Below are positions 26,045 through 36,047 of a DNA stretch of 64,000 bases, piece after piece (within the stretch, counting starts at the first letter, position 1; every line of letters begins with the position of its first letter). The notes under the pieces were generated by a model. It worked only from the letters and a program-made list of their open reading frames with translations, did no database searches and was not told the DNA's origin. The DNA is taken from assembly GCF_002117105.1 (NCBI RefSeq), contig NZ_CP019343.1:2418001-2482000 (forward strand), read 5' to 3'. Made by a program: the position numbers and the translations under genes. The DNA comes from Oceanicoccus sagamiensis. Lineage in GTDB: Bacteria > Pseudomonadota > Gammaproteobacteria > Pseudomonadales > Dasaniaceae.

Positions 26045-26096
26045 GGACATTGTTGATTATTTTGACTGCAGTATAGTCAAAAAGTAGACAATGTCC
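26045..26096. promoter_or_regulatory. Nested inverted repeats upstream of the cyclase gene
   Basis: Outer arms GGACATTGT (26045-26053) and ACAATGTCC (26088-26096) and inner arms TTTTGACT (26060-26067) and AGTCAAAA (26075-26082) are perfect. The structure lies 5 bases before the cyclase ATG on the minus strand, so a folded mRNA could hide the start. There is no T run. Could act on translation or bind a regulator. Confidence 0.6.
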
Positions 26097-26129
26097 TCCC
26101 CGATAGCGGCCTTCTATCAAAGCAGGGGT

Positions 26130-26615
26130 TTAGCTGGCCAGAGCGGCTTTAATGGCGCTATCGATTTTTTCCGGTTTGGTGGCCGGAGCGAAGCGTTGCA
26201 GTACTTTGCCCTCTTTATTAACCAGAAACTTGGTGAAATTCCATTTGATCTTTTGTGAGCCCAAAATACCGGGCGCTTCGCTCTTCAGGTGTTGAAATAA
26301 AGGGTCAGTGCCGGGGCCGTTAACATCGATTTTGGCGTGCATGGGGAAGCTGACACCATAGTTAAGCTGGCAGAACTCCTGGATTTCATCATTGCTGCCG
26401 GGGTCTTGCTGGCCAAATTGGTTACAGGGGAAGCCTAATATTTCCAGGCCCTGGTCTTTATATTCCTGATAGAGCTTCTCCAGCCCTTCAAATTGCGGCG
26501 TCAGGCCGCATTTGCTGGCGGTGTTGACGATGAGCAGTACCTTGCCCTGATAATCCGCCAGGGTTTTCTTTTGACCGTTCATTGTTTCGGCTTCAAAGTC
26601 GTGGGTTGAGGTCAT
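26130..26615 (-). CDS. Glutathione peroxidase (BtuE-like)
   Basis: A 161-residue thioredoxin-fold peroxidase. The peroxidatic Cys is in [16 protein letters not shown] (near 36-38), followed by [18 protein letters not shown] and KWNFTKFLV with the Trp and Asn of the catalytic tetrad. It reduces hydrogen and lipid peroxides, probably with thioredoxin rather than glutathione as in other bacterial members. Preceded by GGAG. Same strand as the CHASE4-GGDEF gene that follows it, 89 bases away. Confidence 0.92.
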   Translation of the reverse strand: MTSTHDFEAETMNGQKKTLADYQGKVLLIVNTASKCGLTPQFEGLEKLYQEYKDQGLEILGFPCNQFGQQDPGSNDEIQEFCQLNYGVSFPMHAKIDVNGPGTDPLFQHLKSEAPGILGSQKIKWNFTKFLVNKEGKVLQRFAPATKPEKIDSAIKAALAS

Positions 26616-26824
26616 GGGCTGGTCTCCGTCAAATGGGTTGTTTTATTGTTTAGGTCCATCATACGCTAAAAGGGGCCTGTCTGGATGACTGGCAGCGATT
26701 GGCTTTGTTGTTTGGCCTCAGAATGGTGTAATCCGTCACTGATTAGTTTACAGATAACCTGAGTAGTACTACGCTGTGTCTAAGTAAATAGCTAAAAAGT
26801 ATTAGGTGTAAATAAAAAGTTCCT

Positions 26825-28873
26825 ATGGGCTTATTACATAACAAAAGCAAAGCTGTTGGAATCTCCACAATCAGAAGGCTGCTGGCTACGAGTGTGCTAT
26901 TGGCTGCAAGTTCGCACTCCTTTGGCGATAAACACGATGACCTGTTCGACTTGTCCTTAGAGTCCTTGTCAGAGATCTCAGTTGCCTCCCTGTTTTTGGA
27001 AAGCGAACAGTATGTTGGCTCTTCCGTGTCTTCCATTAGTGAGAAGGAATGGCGGCAACAAGGCGCTGAAAAGACCTTTGAGGCGATTGAGCACTTTCCC
27101 GGTATTTATCTGAGTGAGCATATCAACGGCATGGTGACCCCTTCGTTCCGCGGTCATACACGCCCCGATCAATACAATAGCTTTCTGGTCTTGCTGGATG
27201 GCATTCCACTGAATAATTACAGCAGTGCTTCGGCCACCTATGGCACGCCCAACTTTGCATTAGGCAATCTGGAGCGTATTGAAGTTATCCGGGGCCCCGG
27301 TTCTGCCTTATATGGTGCCGATGCTTTCCATGGTGTTGTCTCCTTGAATAGCTGGGATAGTGAGCAGGATGTTGCCGAGTTGAGAACCGAGTTTGGCCAA
27401 TATGGTTTGGCCAAGATAAGTGCTCGTGCTCGCTACGGTGTGACAGAGGATATTCAATTTACCAGTATCGTGTCCTACGATACGGTGGATGACCTTGAGA
27501 TTGAGGATACTTTTACCCTGGGCGGTGCGCCGGTCAAGTCGGAGATAACTGGCGGCTATGACAACCTGACCACTACTCAAAAACTGTCTATTCACGATGT
27601 CGATATTGCCTTTTATTACTCTGAGCATGAAGTGGAAGATAGTTGGGGTACCGGTGAGGCCGGTGGCTTCCCCAATGGTCATCATACTGATGGTTCGTCA
27701 ACTATGACGGCATTAAGCGCCTCCTACGAGTTTCCTCTGGCGAACAACTGGTCGCTGGATAGCAAAGTCTTTTATATTGAGGATGAGTTATTTGGCTCCT
27801 TTGGCCTGGCCAATGTGGGTGGGCCACCAATGGCTCCCACATTTGATTGGGATAGCGAAGATAAGCGCCGGGGTATTGCTCTGGTAGCGAAAAAGCCCAT
27901 GGATAATCAGCAGACACAGGTCTTGTTTGGCTATAACTATGACCATATGGAAGTGGAAAAATTTTCCGCCGCCTTGCAGGATAGCCCGCCTTCAGTTGAG
28001 GGTGTGGATAGAGAATTAAATGGTGTTATGGGTCAGGTGGACCAGCGTTTGTTTGAGGGACAGCTACAGTTAATCCTCGGTGCGCGCTTTGATCATTACA
28101 GCGATTTTGGTGATAACTTTGCTCCCCGATTATCGGTGATCTATCACCCCAGCCGGGATAGTGCGCTGAAATTTTTATATGGCGAGGCATTCCGTGCGCC
28201 CTCGGTCAATGAGCAGATTGATAACGGTATTGTGAAGGGCGGTGGTGCGGCACTGGACCCGGAAGAAGTGAATACTTACGAAATTATCTGGATGTCTCAA
28301 GGTAAGAATTGGCGCTATAGCGTCAATACCTATTTGTCTGAGGTAACGGGCACGATTGATATTGGTATTTCATCGGACCCCGGCTTTTTTCTGGAGTACG
28401 GCAATAATACAGACTCAGAATCTTACGGTATTGAGTTGGAAGGGATGCGCCGTATTAATAACTGGTTTTTCTCGGGCAATATCGCCTATAACCAGACTAA
28501 GCAGGTTGAACCCAGTGAGATCCGTGATCACAACCCGGCCTATCCGGATGTGATTGCTAATATGGAGATCAAGTACCAGACTGACAATCAGGTGACCTAT
28601 GCTCTTAACCATATTATTCAAAATGGCCGTCGCACTTTAAGCGAGCCTACGCTAACCCCGTCTTACCTGAATAACTCTCTGTCTTCCCTGCAACGCACAG
28701 ATTTTTATGTGGGCAAAGAGTTTGGTAAAGCCGGACGCTCATTTGAGATGTTTTTAACGGTGCGGGATTTGATGGATAACGAAGATACGAAAAGCGCGAT
28801 GAATTTGATTGAGGTAGGCACGGCAACCGCCGGTCGCCGTATCAATGTCGGTTTTGAGATGCGTTTTGAGTAG
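26825..28873 (+). CDS. TonB-dependent outer-membrane receptor
   Basis: A 682-residue receptor. It starts MGLLHNKSKAVG with a hydrophobic signal (LLATSVLLAASSHSFG). The mature N terminus has LSLESLSEISVAS, a variant TonB-box region, then the plug (about 50-200) with FRGHTRPDQYN and RIEVIRGPGSALYGADAF, then a 22-strand barrel ending NVGFEMRFE with a C-terminal aromatic strand. The ligand is unknown. The start has no clear ribosome site. It is convergent with the desaturase gene, 6 bases apart. Confidence 0.92.
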   Translation: MGLLHNKSKAVGISTIRRLLATSVLLAASSHSFGDKHDDLFDLSLESLSEISVASLFLESEQYVGSSVSSISEKEWRQQGAEKTFEAIEHFPGIYLSEHINGMVTPSFRGHTRPDQYNSFLVLLDGIPLNNYSSASATYGTPNFALGNLERIEVIRGPGSALYGADAFHGVVSLNSWDSEQDVAELRTEFGQYGLAKISARARYGVTEDIQFTSIVSYDTVDDLEIEDTFTLGGAPVKSEITGGYDNLTTTQKLSIHDVDIAFYYSEHEVEDSWGTGEAGGFPNGHHTDGSSTMTALSASYEFPLANNWSLDSKVFYIEDELFGSFGLANVGGPPMAPTFDWDSEDKRRGIALVAKKPMDNQQTQVLFGYNYDHMEVEKFSAALQDSPPSVEGVDRELNGVMGQVDQRLFEGQLQLILGARFDHYSDFGDNFAPRLSVIYHPSRDSALKFLYGEAFRAPSVNEQIDNGIVKGGGAALDPEEVNTYEIIWMSQGKNWRYSVNTYLSEVTGTIDIGISSDPGFFLEYGNNTDSESYGIELEGMRRINNWFFSGNIAYNQTKQVEPSEIRDHNPAYPDVIANMEIKYQTDNQVTYALNHIIQNGRRTLSEPTLTPSYLNNSLSSLQRTDFYVGKEFGKAGRSFEMFLTVRDLMDNEDTKSAMNLIEVGTATAGRRINVGFEMRFE

Positions 28874-28879
28874 CCGCTA

Positions 28880-30070
28880 TTAAGCCGGTTGTGGGGTGGC
28901 CAGTTGCAGGGTCAATTGCTGCAAGCGCTTACGCTGCATTTTCAATGAGTAGTCCAATTCCTTAAAGCGTGTGCGCAGTGCGGTTTGTTCCCATTTGCGG
29001 TGCAATTCCTCTGAAATTTCCTGGGTGGCTTCATTAAAGCGGTCCCGCTTTTGTTCATACCACTGCTGCCGCAGGGCGTTCCATTCATTCATATTGGCGC
29101 TTAGTTGTTGGTACTCACTATCAATACAGGCTTGCCATTCTCTAATTATTTCCCCTGGTGCGCTAATCGAGGCCAGTGTTTCTTCAGCTTGTTTAAACTG
29201 CATATCCAGTAGCGCACGGTGGATTTTAAAGCTGGGGATGCGGTTAAGGTCTTTGGTTAAGCCGACCCAGGTACCGGCTTTGATCAGCCATTTGGTGGGG
29301 TCAAATTGCCACCAGCGTGCGCCATTGCGGTAATCGTTTTGGAACAGGTGGTGGAAGTTATGGTAGCCCTCACCATAGGTAAAAAAGGCCAGCACAATAT
29401 TATCCCGCGCGGTGTTCTCGTCGGTATAAGGCTGCTTGCCCCAAAAATGTGCCAGTGAGTTGATAAAGAAGGTGGTGTGATGGCTAACCACCAGCCGCAG
29501 TACCCCAACGATCAGTAGTGCGCCTATGATATCCCCAACCAGCCAGCCGATCAGCAGGGGGGGGATAAAGTTCATGCTGATGGCGATGGCGAGATAGTGC
29601 TTATGCTGCCAGGCCACAATAGGGTCGCGTTGCAAGTCTTTGGCATTGCTAAAGTCGTTGGCCTTTTTGTCATAGCTTCTCAGCATCCAGCCTATATGAG
29701 AGAACCATAGGCCGCGCTTGGCAGAATAGGGATCTTGTTCGGTATCATCCACATGGCGATGATGGCGGCGGTGGCCGGAGCACCAGACCAGCGCGCTATT
29801 TTGCAGTGCCGCAGCCCCAAATAAGGCGAAAAACAGCCGCAGTGCCGGGTGAGCCTTGTAGGCATTATGGGACCAAAGTCGGTGGTAGCCCGCGGTTATA
29901 GATAGGCCGTTGGCCCAGAGAAAGGCAAAGAAAAACAGCGCCAGCCAGCCGTTATAGCCATATTGGTAGCCATACCAAGGCACAACAGTCAGTGATATCA
30001 ATAGGGTTGATGAGAAAATTATGGTCTGTAGCCATAAAATGGGCGGTTTTTCAGGTCGCGATTTCGGCAT
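28880..30070 (-). CDS. Membrane fatty-acid (acyl-CoA) desaturase, delta-9 type
   Basis: A 396-residue membrane desaturase. Three histidine boxes that bind two irons are visible: GYHRLWSH near 60-67, GHRRHH near 100-105, and GYHNFHH near 238-244. Two pairs of hydrophobic segments separate them. The C-terminal tail past residue 290 is long and rich in Glu/Arg/Gln, likely a coiled extension beyond the common 300-residue core. It introduces cis double bonds into acyl chains, part of membrane fluidity control. Single gene. Confidence 0.9.
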   Translation of the reverse strand: MPKSRPEKPPILWLQTIIFSSTLLISLTVVPWYGYQYGYNGWLALFFFAFLWANGLSITAGYHRLWSHNAYKAHPALRLFFALFGAAALQNSALVWCSGHRRHHRHVDDTEQDPYSAKRGLWFSHIGWMLRSYDKKANDFSNAKDLQRDPIVAWQHKHYLAIAISMNFIPPLLIGWLVGDIIGALLIVGVLRLVVSHHTTFFINSLAHFWGKQPYTDENTARDNIVLAFFTYGEGYHNFHHLFQNDYRNGARWWQFDPTKWLIKAGTWVGLTKDLNRIPSFKIHRALLDMQFKQAEETLASISAPGEIIREWQACIDSEYQQLSANMNEWNALRQQWYEQKRDRFNEATQEISEELHRKWEQTALRTRFKELDYSLKMQRKRLQQLTLQLATPQPA

Positions 30071-30185
30071 AACTCACACGGCATAATGAATAGTCAGGCC
30101 CGATACTAGCCAATTTTGTGGCCCTTGGATAGTCGTGGTAGTTACCTACTAATTGGGGGTATTTCGTGCTTGGTTTTTAGCCGAT

Positions 30186-31175
30186 TTAGGGGGCTTTGGC
30201 GGTAAAAATAGCCCGGCGAGGGGCGGGATAGCCCTCAATACTCTTGCTGCTATCTTCCGGGTCCAAAAACTGTTGCAGTGAGTGGAAGGTCATCCATTCG
30301 GTGCTGCGTTGTTCTTCGGTGGAGGTGTCGGTGACATCAACCAGCTGGATATCTTTAAAACCGACCTTTTTTAGCCATAGCATCATGGTGGGGCAGCTGG
30401 GTAAAAACCAGACATTGCCCATGCGGGCATAGCGGCCCTCGGGGACCAGTACTTCCCCTTCTTTGCCTTCAATAACCAGTGTTTCCAATACCAGCTCACC
30501 ACCTTGGCAGAGGCTGTCCCGCAGTTCCATCAGGTGATCAAATGGGGAGCGGCGGTGATAGAGTACGCCCATAGAGAACACCGTATCGAAAAAGCGCATC
30601 TTATGTGGCAGATGTTCAATCCCCATAGGTAGCACCGTGACATGGTGATCCTGAATATATTTTTGCAGGGTAAAAAATTGCACGATAAATAGTGGTGTGG
30701 GGTCGATGCCTATCACCAGCTCAGCCCCGGCACCGCGCATCCGCCAGCAGTGGTAACCGCTGCCACAGCCGATATCCAGCACTTTTCTGCCGTTTAAGGG
30801 TTCAATATGGTCTTTCAGGCGGTCCCATTTCCAGTCAGAGCGCCACTCGGTATCAATCTCGACGCCCATTAGATTAAAGGGGCCTTTACGCCAGGGGTGC
30901 AAGCCCTGCAGTTGTTGCTGGAAGTCCTGCTGCTGCTCCGGGCTTAGTGGATGATTGCCGGTGAGGCTAATGGCGGCTTGATTCAGGTCGTAGCTGGCTA
31001 TCGGCCAGTCAGGCAGCTGCGCTAAGACCGACTTCCAGCGTGGCAAGTCGCCATAGCGTTTTTCATCCAGCCCCTTGCTGATTTGCTCGGGGATTTGCTG
31101 TAGCCATGAGCCCAGTGATTCCCGGTAGTCATCATGGCTGTTGAGCTGTTGTAAAAAGGGCTGGTAATCAATCAT
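30186..31175 (-). CDS. cmoB: tRNA U34 carboxymethyltransferase
   Basis: A 329-residue SAM-like-cofactor enzyme; E. coli CmoB has 323. Motif [20 protein letters not shown] near 124-143 and [11 protein letters not shown] near 148. It transfers the carboxymethyl group from carboxy-SAM to 5-hydroxyuridine in wobble position 34 of tRNAs. Overlaps cmoA by 4 bases (ATGA), so the two are a translation-coupled pair. Confidence 0.96.
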   Translation of the reverse strand: MIDYQPFLQQLNSHDDYRESLGSWLQQIPEQISKGLDEKRYGDLPRWKSVLAQLPDWPIASYDLNQAAISLTGNHPLSPEQQQDFQQQLQGLHPWRKGPFNLMGVEIDTEWRSDWKWDRLKDHIEPLNGRKVLDIGCGSGYHCWRMRGAGAELVIGIDPTPLFIVQFFTLQKYIQDHHVTVLPMGIEHLPHKMRFFDTVFSMGVLYHRRSPFDHLMELRDSLCQGGELVLETLVIEGKEGEVLVPEGRYARMGNVWFLPSCPTMMLWLKKVGFKDIQLVDVTDTSTEEQRSTEWMTFHSLQQFLDPEDSSKSIEGYPAPRRAIFTAKAP

Positions 31176-31915
31176 GCTGGCGGCTGACCCTTAATGGCGA
31201 CCAGTGAGGCAAAATTAAAACACTGGAACCAGACATCGACACTATGAAAGCCAACGGTTTTTAAACGCTGCTGGTGGGTGGCAATGGTTTCGGGAAGTAA
31301 GACGTTTTCCAGGGCGGTGCGTTTTTGGCTAATTTCCATATCGCTATAACCATTGGCCCGTTTAAAGCTATGGTGCAGGTCGGTATTGAGTTCTTGCAGA
31401 TGAGGGTCGTCAAAGCAGAACTTTTCAGACAGCACCAGAATACCGCCATCGAGCATACCGTTATAGATTTTGGCTAATAGCGTTTGCCGTTCCTCTTTAC
31501 TGATAAATTGCAGCGTAAAATTCAGTACCACGACAGAGGCGTTTTCAATATCCACATCCTGAATATTGGCCTCAACTAATTCAACCGGGGTATTGGCCGT
31601 GTCCTGATCAATAATTTGCTGGCAGCGTTGTTGCATCGCCGCTGAATTATCCACCGCAATAATTTTACAATCGCGCTGATCAAGCTGCTGCCGCATAGCC
31701 AGGGTAGAGGCTCCCAATGAGCTGCCCAGGTCATAGCAGTGGCTATGGGTTTGAGCATAGCGTTCTGCCAATACGCCGGTCATCGCGATAATGGTGCTAT
31801 AGCCGGGCACCGAGCGCTGGATCATATCGGGAAATACCTGCACCACCTTTTCGTCAAAGCTAAAGTTGGCAATAGAGCCCAGAGGTTGCGAGTAAATAGA
31901 ATCTTTGTCGCTCAT
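31172..31915 (-). CDS. cmoA: Carboxy-S-adenosylmethionine synthase
   Basis: A 247-residue protein matching CmoA. Marks are [19 protein letters not shown] near 21-39, the cofactor motif [16 protein letters not shown] near 62, and [13 protein letters not shown] near 131. It makes carboxy-SAM from SAM and prephenate, the donor used by CmoB. Divergent from the DnaJ-like gene. First gene of the cmoAB unit. Confidence 0.96.
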   Translation of the reverse strand: MSDKDSIYSQPLGSIANFSFDEKVVQVFPDMIQRSVPGYSTIIAMTGVLAERYAQTHSHCYDLGSSLGASTLAMRQQLDQRDCKIIAVDNSAAMQQRCQQIIDQDTANTPVELVEANIQDVDIENASVVVLNFTLQFISKEERQTLLAKIYNGMLDGGILVLSEKFCFDDPHLQELNTDLHHSFKRANGYSDMEISQKRTALENVLLPETIATHQQRLKTVGFHSVDVWFQCFNFASLVAIKGQPPA

Positions 31916-32043
31916 GGTTCTGACGGTTGCTATGGTGGTGGATAGGGTGCGGATTCTAACATAAGCTCGTTGTGCTTGGCAGGCTGTTGCGCCATGCCAT
32001 TGGGCGTGGCACCCTTGCGGGATATTTTAGTCAAGGCAAAAAC

Positions 32044-32637
32044 ATGTCCGAACAATCCAACCCACTGGTCGTGCCTATTCTGGCGATATTAAAAACCGCT
32101 GAGCGGTCGCTGAGTGAGTATGAGGTGATTGGCGAGTTGCAGCAGCGTTTGCATACGATGGATAAATCCGCACTGGCAAAGCCTCTGGCGCTTTTCCAGA
32201 CGCACTTTTTAGTGATGAATGCTTTATACCAGTTGCAAGCTACGCTGCTTGAAGAGGATCTGCAGTTAGTGGTTTCGCCCTTAACGATTGAGATCAGGGC
32301 CAAGCATTCACGACTAACCACAGAATTAGCCGAAGAGGGCGTTGAGGCATCCTTGCGTAGTTATTATTTGGATTGGTCAAATATGGAGGCAACCACTGCG
32401 GCGGATGTTGATAGCTTGCTAACGGGTTTTTGGCAGTATTATCTGGCGGAAGATAAACAGTTGGAGGCTTATATAGCACTGGGCTTGGATGCGGGAGCTC
32501 CGTGGCCTGATGTGCAGCAGCGTTATCGCTCTCTGGTAGCCGAGCATCACCCGGACCGAGGTGGTGATGCTGCTAAATTTATGGCTATCCGCGAGGCCTA
32601 TGAAATATTACAAAAAACCGCTGTTATTCCAGGTTAA
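32044..32637 (+). CDS. DnaJ-related protein
   Basis: A 197-residue cytoplasmic protein from the ATG at 32044, which has AAGG upstream (the frame is open further upstream from a TTG, with a Gly-rich stretch that looks untranslated). The N-terminal domain is a helical block found in gammaproteobacterial DnaJ-related proteins, and the C-terminal J domain (about 135-195) carries HPDRGGDA, including the HPD motif needed to stimulate DnaK. Role in protein quality control is inferred. Confidence 0.85.
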   Translation: MSEQSNPLVVPILAILKTAERSLSEYEVIGELQQRLHTMDKSALAKPLALFQTHFLVMNALYQLQATLLEEDLQLVVSPLTIEIRAKHSRLTTELAEEGVEASLRSYYLDWSNMEATTAADVDSLLTGFWQYYLAEDKQLEAYIALGLDAGAPWPDVQQRYRSLVAEHHPDRGGDAAKFMAIREAYEILQKTAVIPG

Positions 32638-32649
32638 GCAATAACAGCG

Positions 32650-34457
32650 CTATTTTGCTTTGCGTTTTTTAACTTTAGATTTACTTTTCGGTTTATCTTT
32701 CTTCGTGCTGTCTTTGGCTTTACTTTTGTCGCTAGCGTTGGACTTGCCTTTTTTCTTTTTACTGGCAGTGGCTTTCTCGCCGTGATGGTCAGCCTTGCCT
32801 TCTTCGCTCATAAAGATTGTTTTATTGCAGATACGCACTTTTTTCAAGGTGTTTAACATATCTTTGGGCATACCTTCAGGCAGGTCAACCGTTGAGTGGT
32901 TGTCATGCAGTTTGATATGGCCAATATGTTCGCCATCAATACCGGTTTCGTTGGCAATAGCGCCCACGATATTACCCGGTGTTACGCCATCTTCACGGCC
33001 CACTTCAATGCGATAGCGCACCATATTGATATCGGATTTATTGCGCTTGCCTTCTTCTCTTTTGCGTGCGGATTTTCGGTTGTCATTGCGTTCCGGCTTA
33101 TCAAAGCTGTCTCGCGGCTTTTTAGGCTTGGGTTCATCTTTAACTTCAAGGGGCTTCTCTTTTTGCAGCAGATAAGCCAGTGCACAGGCAATGTCTTCTG
33201 CCGAACGGTCAGCTTCAATGCTGTATTCAGAGAGTACATTATGGAAAAAATCCAGATTCTGGTTTTCCAATGTTTCGGTGAGTTGTTGTTTAAAGTGCTC
33301 AATGCGTCGATTGGAAACTTCCACGCCGGAAGGCAGGTCCATTTTGGCAATCGGTTTGCGGGTAGCTTTTTCAATCGCCTGTAATAAGCGTTTTTCGCGG
33401 GGTGCGACAAATAAGATGGCTTTACCTTCTCTGCCAGCACGGCCAGTACGACCAATACGGTGCACATACGCTTCAGGGTCATAGGGGATATCAAAATTTA
33501 ATACATGGCTAACCCGTTCAACATCAATACCGCGGGCGGCCACATCGGTGGCAACAATAATATCCAGTTGTTTTTTCTTTAGCCGGTTAATCGTGCGTTC
33601 GCGCAAAGCCTGATTCATATCACCATTTAAAGCGGAGGCGGAATAGCCGCGGGCTTCCAGTTTTTCTGCCAGCTCTGCAGTGGCGGTTTTGGTGCGCACA
33701 AAAATAATCATCGCATCAAAACTGTCGGCTTCCAGAATGCGAGTGATCGCATCGAGCTTGCGCTCGAAGCCGTTAACAATTAAATAGCTTTGTTCAATTT
33801 TAGCCGCGGTGGTGGACTCGCTGGCAATACGGACTTCTTTGGGGTCATTCAGATAGCGGTCAGCCACTTTGCGAATTGGCTTGGGCATGGTGGCAGAAAA
33901 CAGTGCCACCTGACGCTCTTTCGGTGTGTGCTCTAAAATCCATTCCACATCATCAATAAAACCCATCCGTAACATTTCATCGGCTTCATCTAATACCAGG
34001 CTGGTTAAGCCTTCCAGTTTTAAACTGCCTCTGCGCAGATGGTCCATAACCCGGCCGGGGTGCCGACGACAATATGAACACCGCGTTTTAGTTGGCGCAG
34101 CTGGCCACTCATATCCTGGCCGCCATAGATGGGCAGTACATGAAACCCTTTCATCTGGCTGGCATAGGTTTGAAAGGCTTCCGCCACTTGTATCGCCAAT
34201 TCGCGCGTGGGGGCCAGTACCAGAGTTTGTGGTGACTTTACTTTGATGTCGATCTTGCTTAAAAGAGGTAGGGCAAAGGCTGCTGTCTTGCCGGTGCCGG
34301 TCTGGGCCACGCCCAGTAAATCGTCGCCGTTTAGCAGGTGGGGGATACTGGCGGCTTGAATGGGCGAGGGCTGCTCATAGCCGACATTGTCGATGGCTTT
34401 TTGCACGGGAGCGGCTAACGCCAGATCTTTAAAACTGGGGGTTTCGGGGGATGACAT
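32650..34457 (-). pseudogene. deaD: DEAD-box RNA helicase of DeaD/CsdA type, broken by a single-base frameshift
   Basis: Two frames together make one helicase of about 600 residues. The N-terminal part (34457 down to about 34060) has the Q motif, AQTGTGKT and PTRELA. The C-terminal part (from about 34047) has DEADEMLRMGF, SAT, HRIGRTGRAG, then a DbpA-type RNA-binding domain (YRIEVGREDG...GEHIGHIKLHDNHS) and a Lys-rich tail. The break falls at GTP, where [10 protein letters not shown] is expected: the minus strand reads CCCCGGCCGGG, one G short. That is a GC-rich run near 34051-34060, so a sequencing or assembly error is likely. If real, the N-terminal fragment would be inactive. CsdA acts in ribosome assembly and cold. 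Confidence 0.85.
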
Positions 34458-34549
34458 GAATGATCTCGATATGGGGGTGATGACGCTGTTTGGTCGCACC
34501 GGAAGTGTGGCGGCGGATTATACGGGTTTTGGGGCTTTTCGGGAAGGGC

Positions 34550-34936
34550 TTAGCTCAGTGGTATTTTAATATGAATTTTTCCGCCAGTGACTTCTTCACC
34601 TTTTTCGGCATCAAACACCAGTTCGGCGTTGTAGCTGATAGCATCTTTCTTGGTGTTGTCTTTGGCTGCTTTGGCAAAAATATCCAGACCGGTGTTTTCC
34701 GGGGCGCTAAACGACTGCTCAATATCTATGAGCGAGGGTAGGTTCAGGTTTAGCTCACGCGCTGATTTTGCGGGCTTGGTGGTGGCGGTAAAATCAATTT
34801 CGACGGTAGTAGGAGAAGTGCGAACCACTTTAGCCAGGGTAGGCGCAGTCATAGCGGCCTGTGTTTCAGGCGCCATGGTTTCCATATAGGCCACTAATAG
34901 GGCGAAGGCTAAGGTCAATGTCAGTAGTGATCGCAT
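34550..34936 (-). CDS. Secreted or periplasmic protein of unknown function
   Basis: A 128-residue protein with a signal peptide-like start (MRSLLTLTLAFALLVAYM). The rest is a beta-rich domain of about 95 residues with VDFTATTKPAKSARELNLNLPSL and VTGGKIHIKIPL at the end. No family recognised. It lies upstream of the helicase on the same strand. Probably a single gene. Confidence 0.65.
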   Translation of the reverse strand: MRSLLTLTLAFALLVAYMETMAPETQAAMTAPTLAKVVRTSPTTVEIDFTATTKPAKSARELNLNLPSLIDIEQSFSAPENTGLDIFAKAAKDNTKKDAISYNAELVFDAEKGEEVTGGKIHIKIPLS

Positions 34937-35132
34937 AGAGTCTGCTCTTATTTCAGTCGTTCTCTACTCAGAAAGTGGCGTAATTGTAGTCAAATATCGC
35001 TATTTGCAACAGGGAACTAGTTGGCAAATTATGACTAAAATCAAAGGGTTGCCATTTTTTTGGCAGTTTGAATAGCCGGGTGCGATAGTTGCAAAGGTGT
35101 GTCAAAAAGCTGTTTTATGGTCTCTAAGGAGC

Positions 35133-35615
35133 TTAGCCATGGCATTTCTTGAACTTTTTCTGGCTGCCACACCAGCAGGGGTCATTACGCCCGGGTTTGG
35201 TGGGGGCTGGGCTTTCAGCGATATCGCCATCCAGATAGAACCATTGTTCCTCTTCAAACACAAAGCGGGAGTTCTCATGGAGTTGGGAGAGGGTGTCCTG
35301 TTGCGTATAGGTGGCAATATATTCGACTTCGCCGCTGCTATGGTTGGCCAGCCCGGAGCGGGTGCTAATAATCTCTAGCCTTAACCACTGGCAGTGGGCA
35401 ATGGTTTCAGCGAGGCTGCTGTTATCATCAGCCTGCCGTTTGGAGGGATGGTGGGTGGCGATTAAATAGGGAATATTGCCGGTGCAAAAAGCGCTAAAGC
35501 GCGACCGCATTAATTGCTCGGCAGTTTGTGCTTTGCTGGCCCCTGACAGCAGGGGTTCGCAGCAGTTGGCAAAATGCCGTTGGCTGTGACAGTGGCAGGG
35601 ATAATCGCTACTCAT
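35133..35615 (-). CDS. YchJ-like SEC-C motif protein (UPF0225)
   Basis: A 160-residue protein. N-terminal zinc-binding block CHCHSQRHFANCCEPLL and the family segment AEQLMRSRFSAFCTGNIPYLIATHHPS, and a C-terminal SEC-C motif GRNDPCWCGSQKKFKKCHG that binds zinc. Function unknown in this family; SEC-C tails elsewhere bind SecB or ribosomes. The gene stands alone. Confidence 0.9.
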   Translation of the reverse strand: MSSDYPCHCHSQRHFANCCEPLLSGASKAQTAEQLMRSRFSAFCTGNIPYLIATHHPSKRQADDNSSLAETIAHCQWLRLEIISTRSGLANHSSGEVEYIATYTQQDTLSQLHENSRFVFEEEQWFYLDGDIAESPAPTKPGRNDPCWCGSQKKFKKCHG

Positions 35616-36047
35616 TAATGCTCACGTTGTATGACATATAACGGACTTGTTCGGTGTTATTAACAATGCTTATAAACACGATTAATTTCAAGGAAAAAAG
35701 GCTAGTAATACATTTTTTACTGGAGTATTGTTGCCTCGCTAATAACTAAAAATGCAGGATTGTGTTGTAGTGCTTGGGGAGACACACGACAATAATTGGT
35801 GCTGATTGACGATAGGTTGTAATGCTGTTGTTGCCCGTGTTTTAGTCGCTAAAGTAATTTATTTGGCGCTGCATTCGGTAAGTGTTTTATTAGTTTTTCT
35901 GTAGTTTACCAAATCCGCTGGGCCCGGCCTGGTGTTCTTATTGCTGTTTTCTGATCCATCACTATTGATTCATATTTCAGTGGCAACGCTGTTGTCATGT
36001 TATCTGCATGATTGCTTTTCAATGATGGAAACAAAAAGGATGGCATT
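35616..36047. other. Intergenic region upstream of a TonB receptor
   Basis: About 430 bases. AT-rich, with no open frame of useful length and no repeat or terminator that I could recognise. The last part carries AAGGA about 10 bases before the ATG at 36048. Presumably the regulatory region of the receptor gene. Confidence 0.4.
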
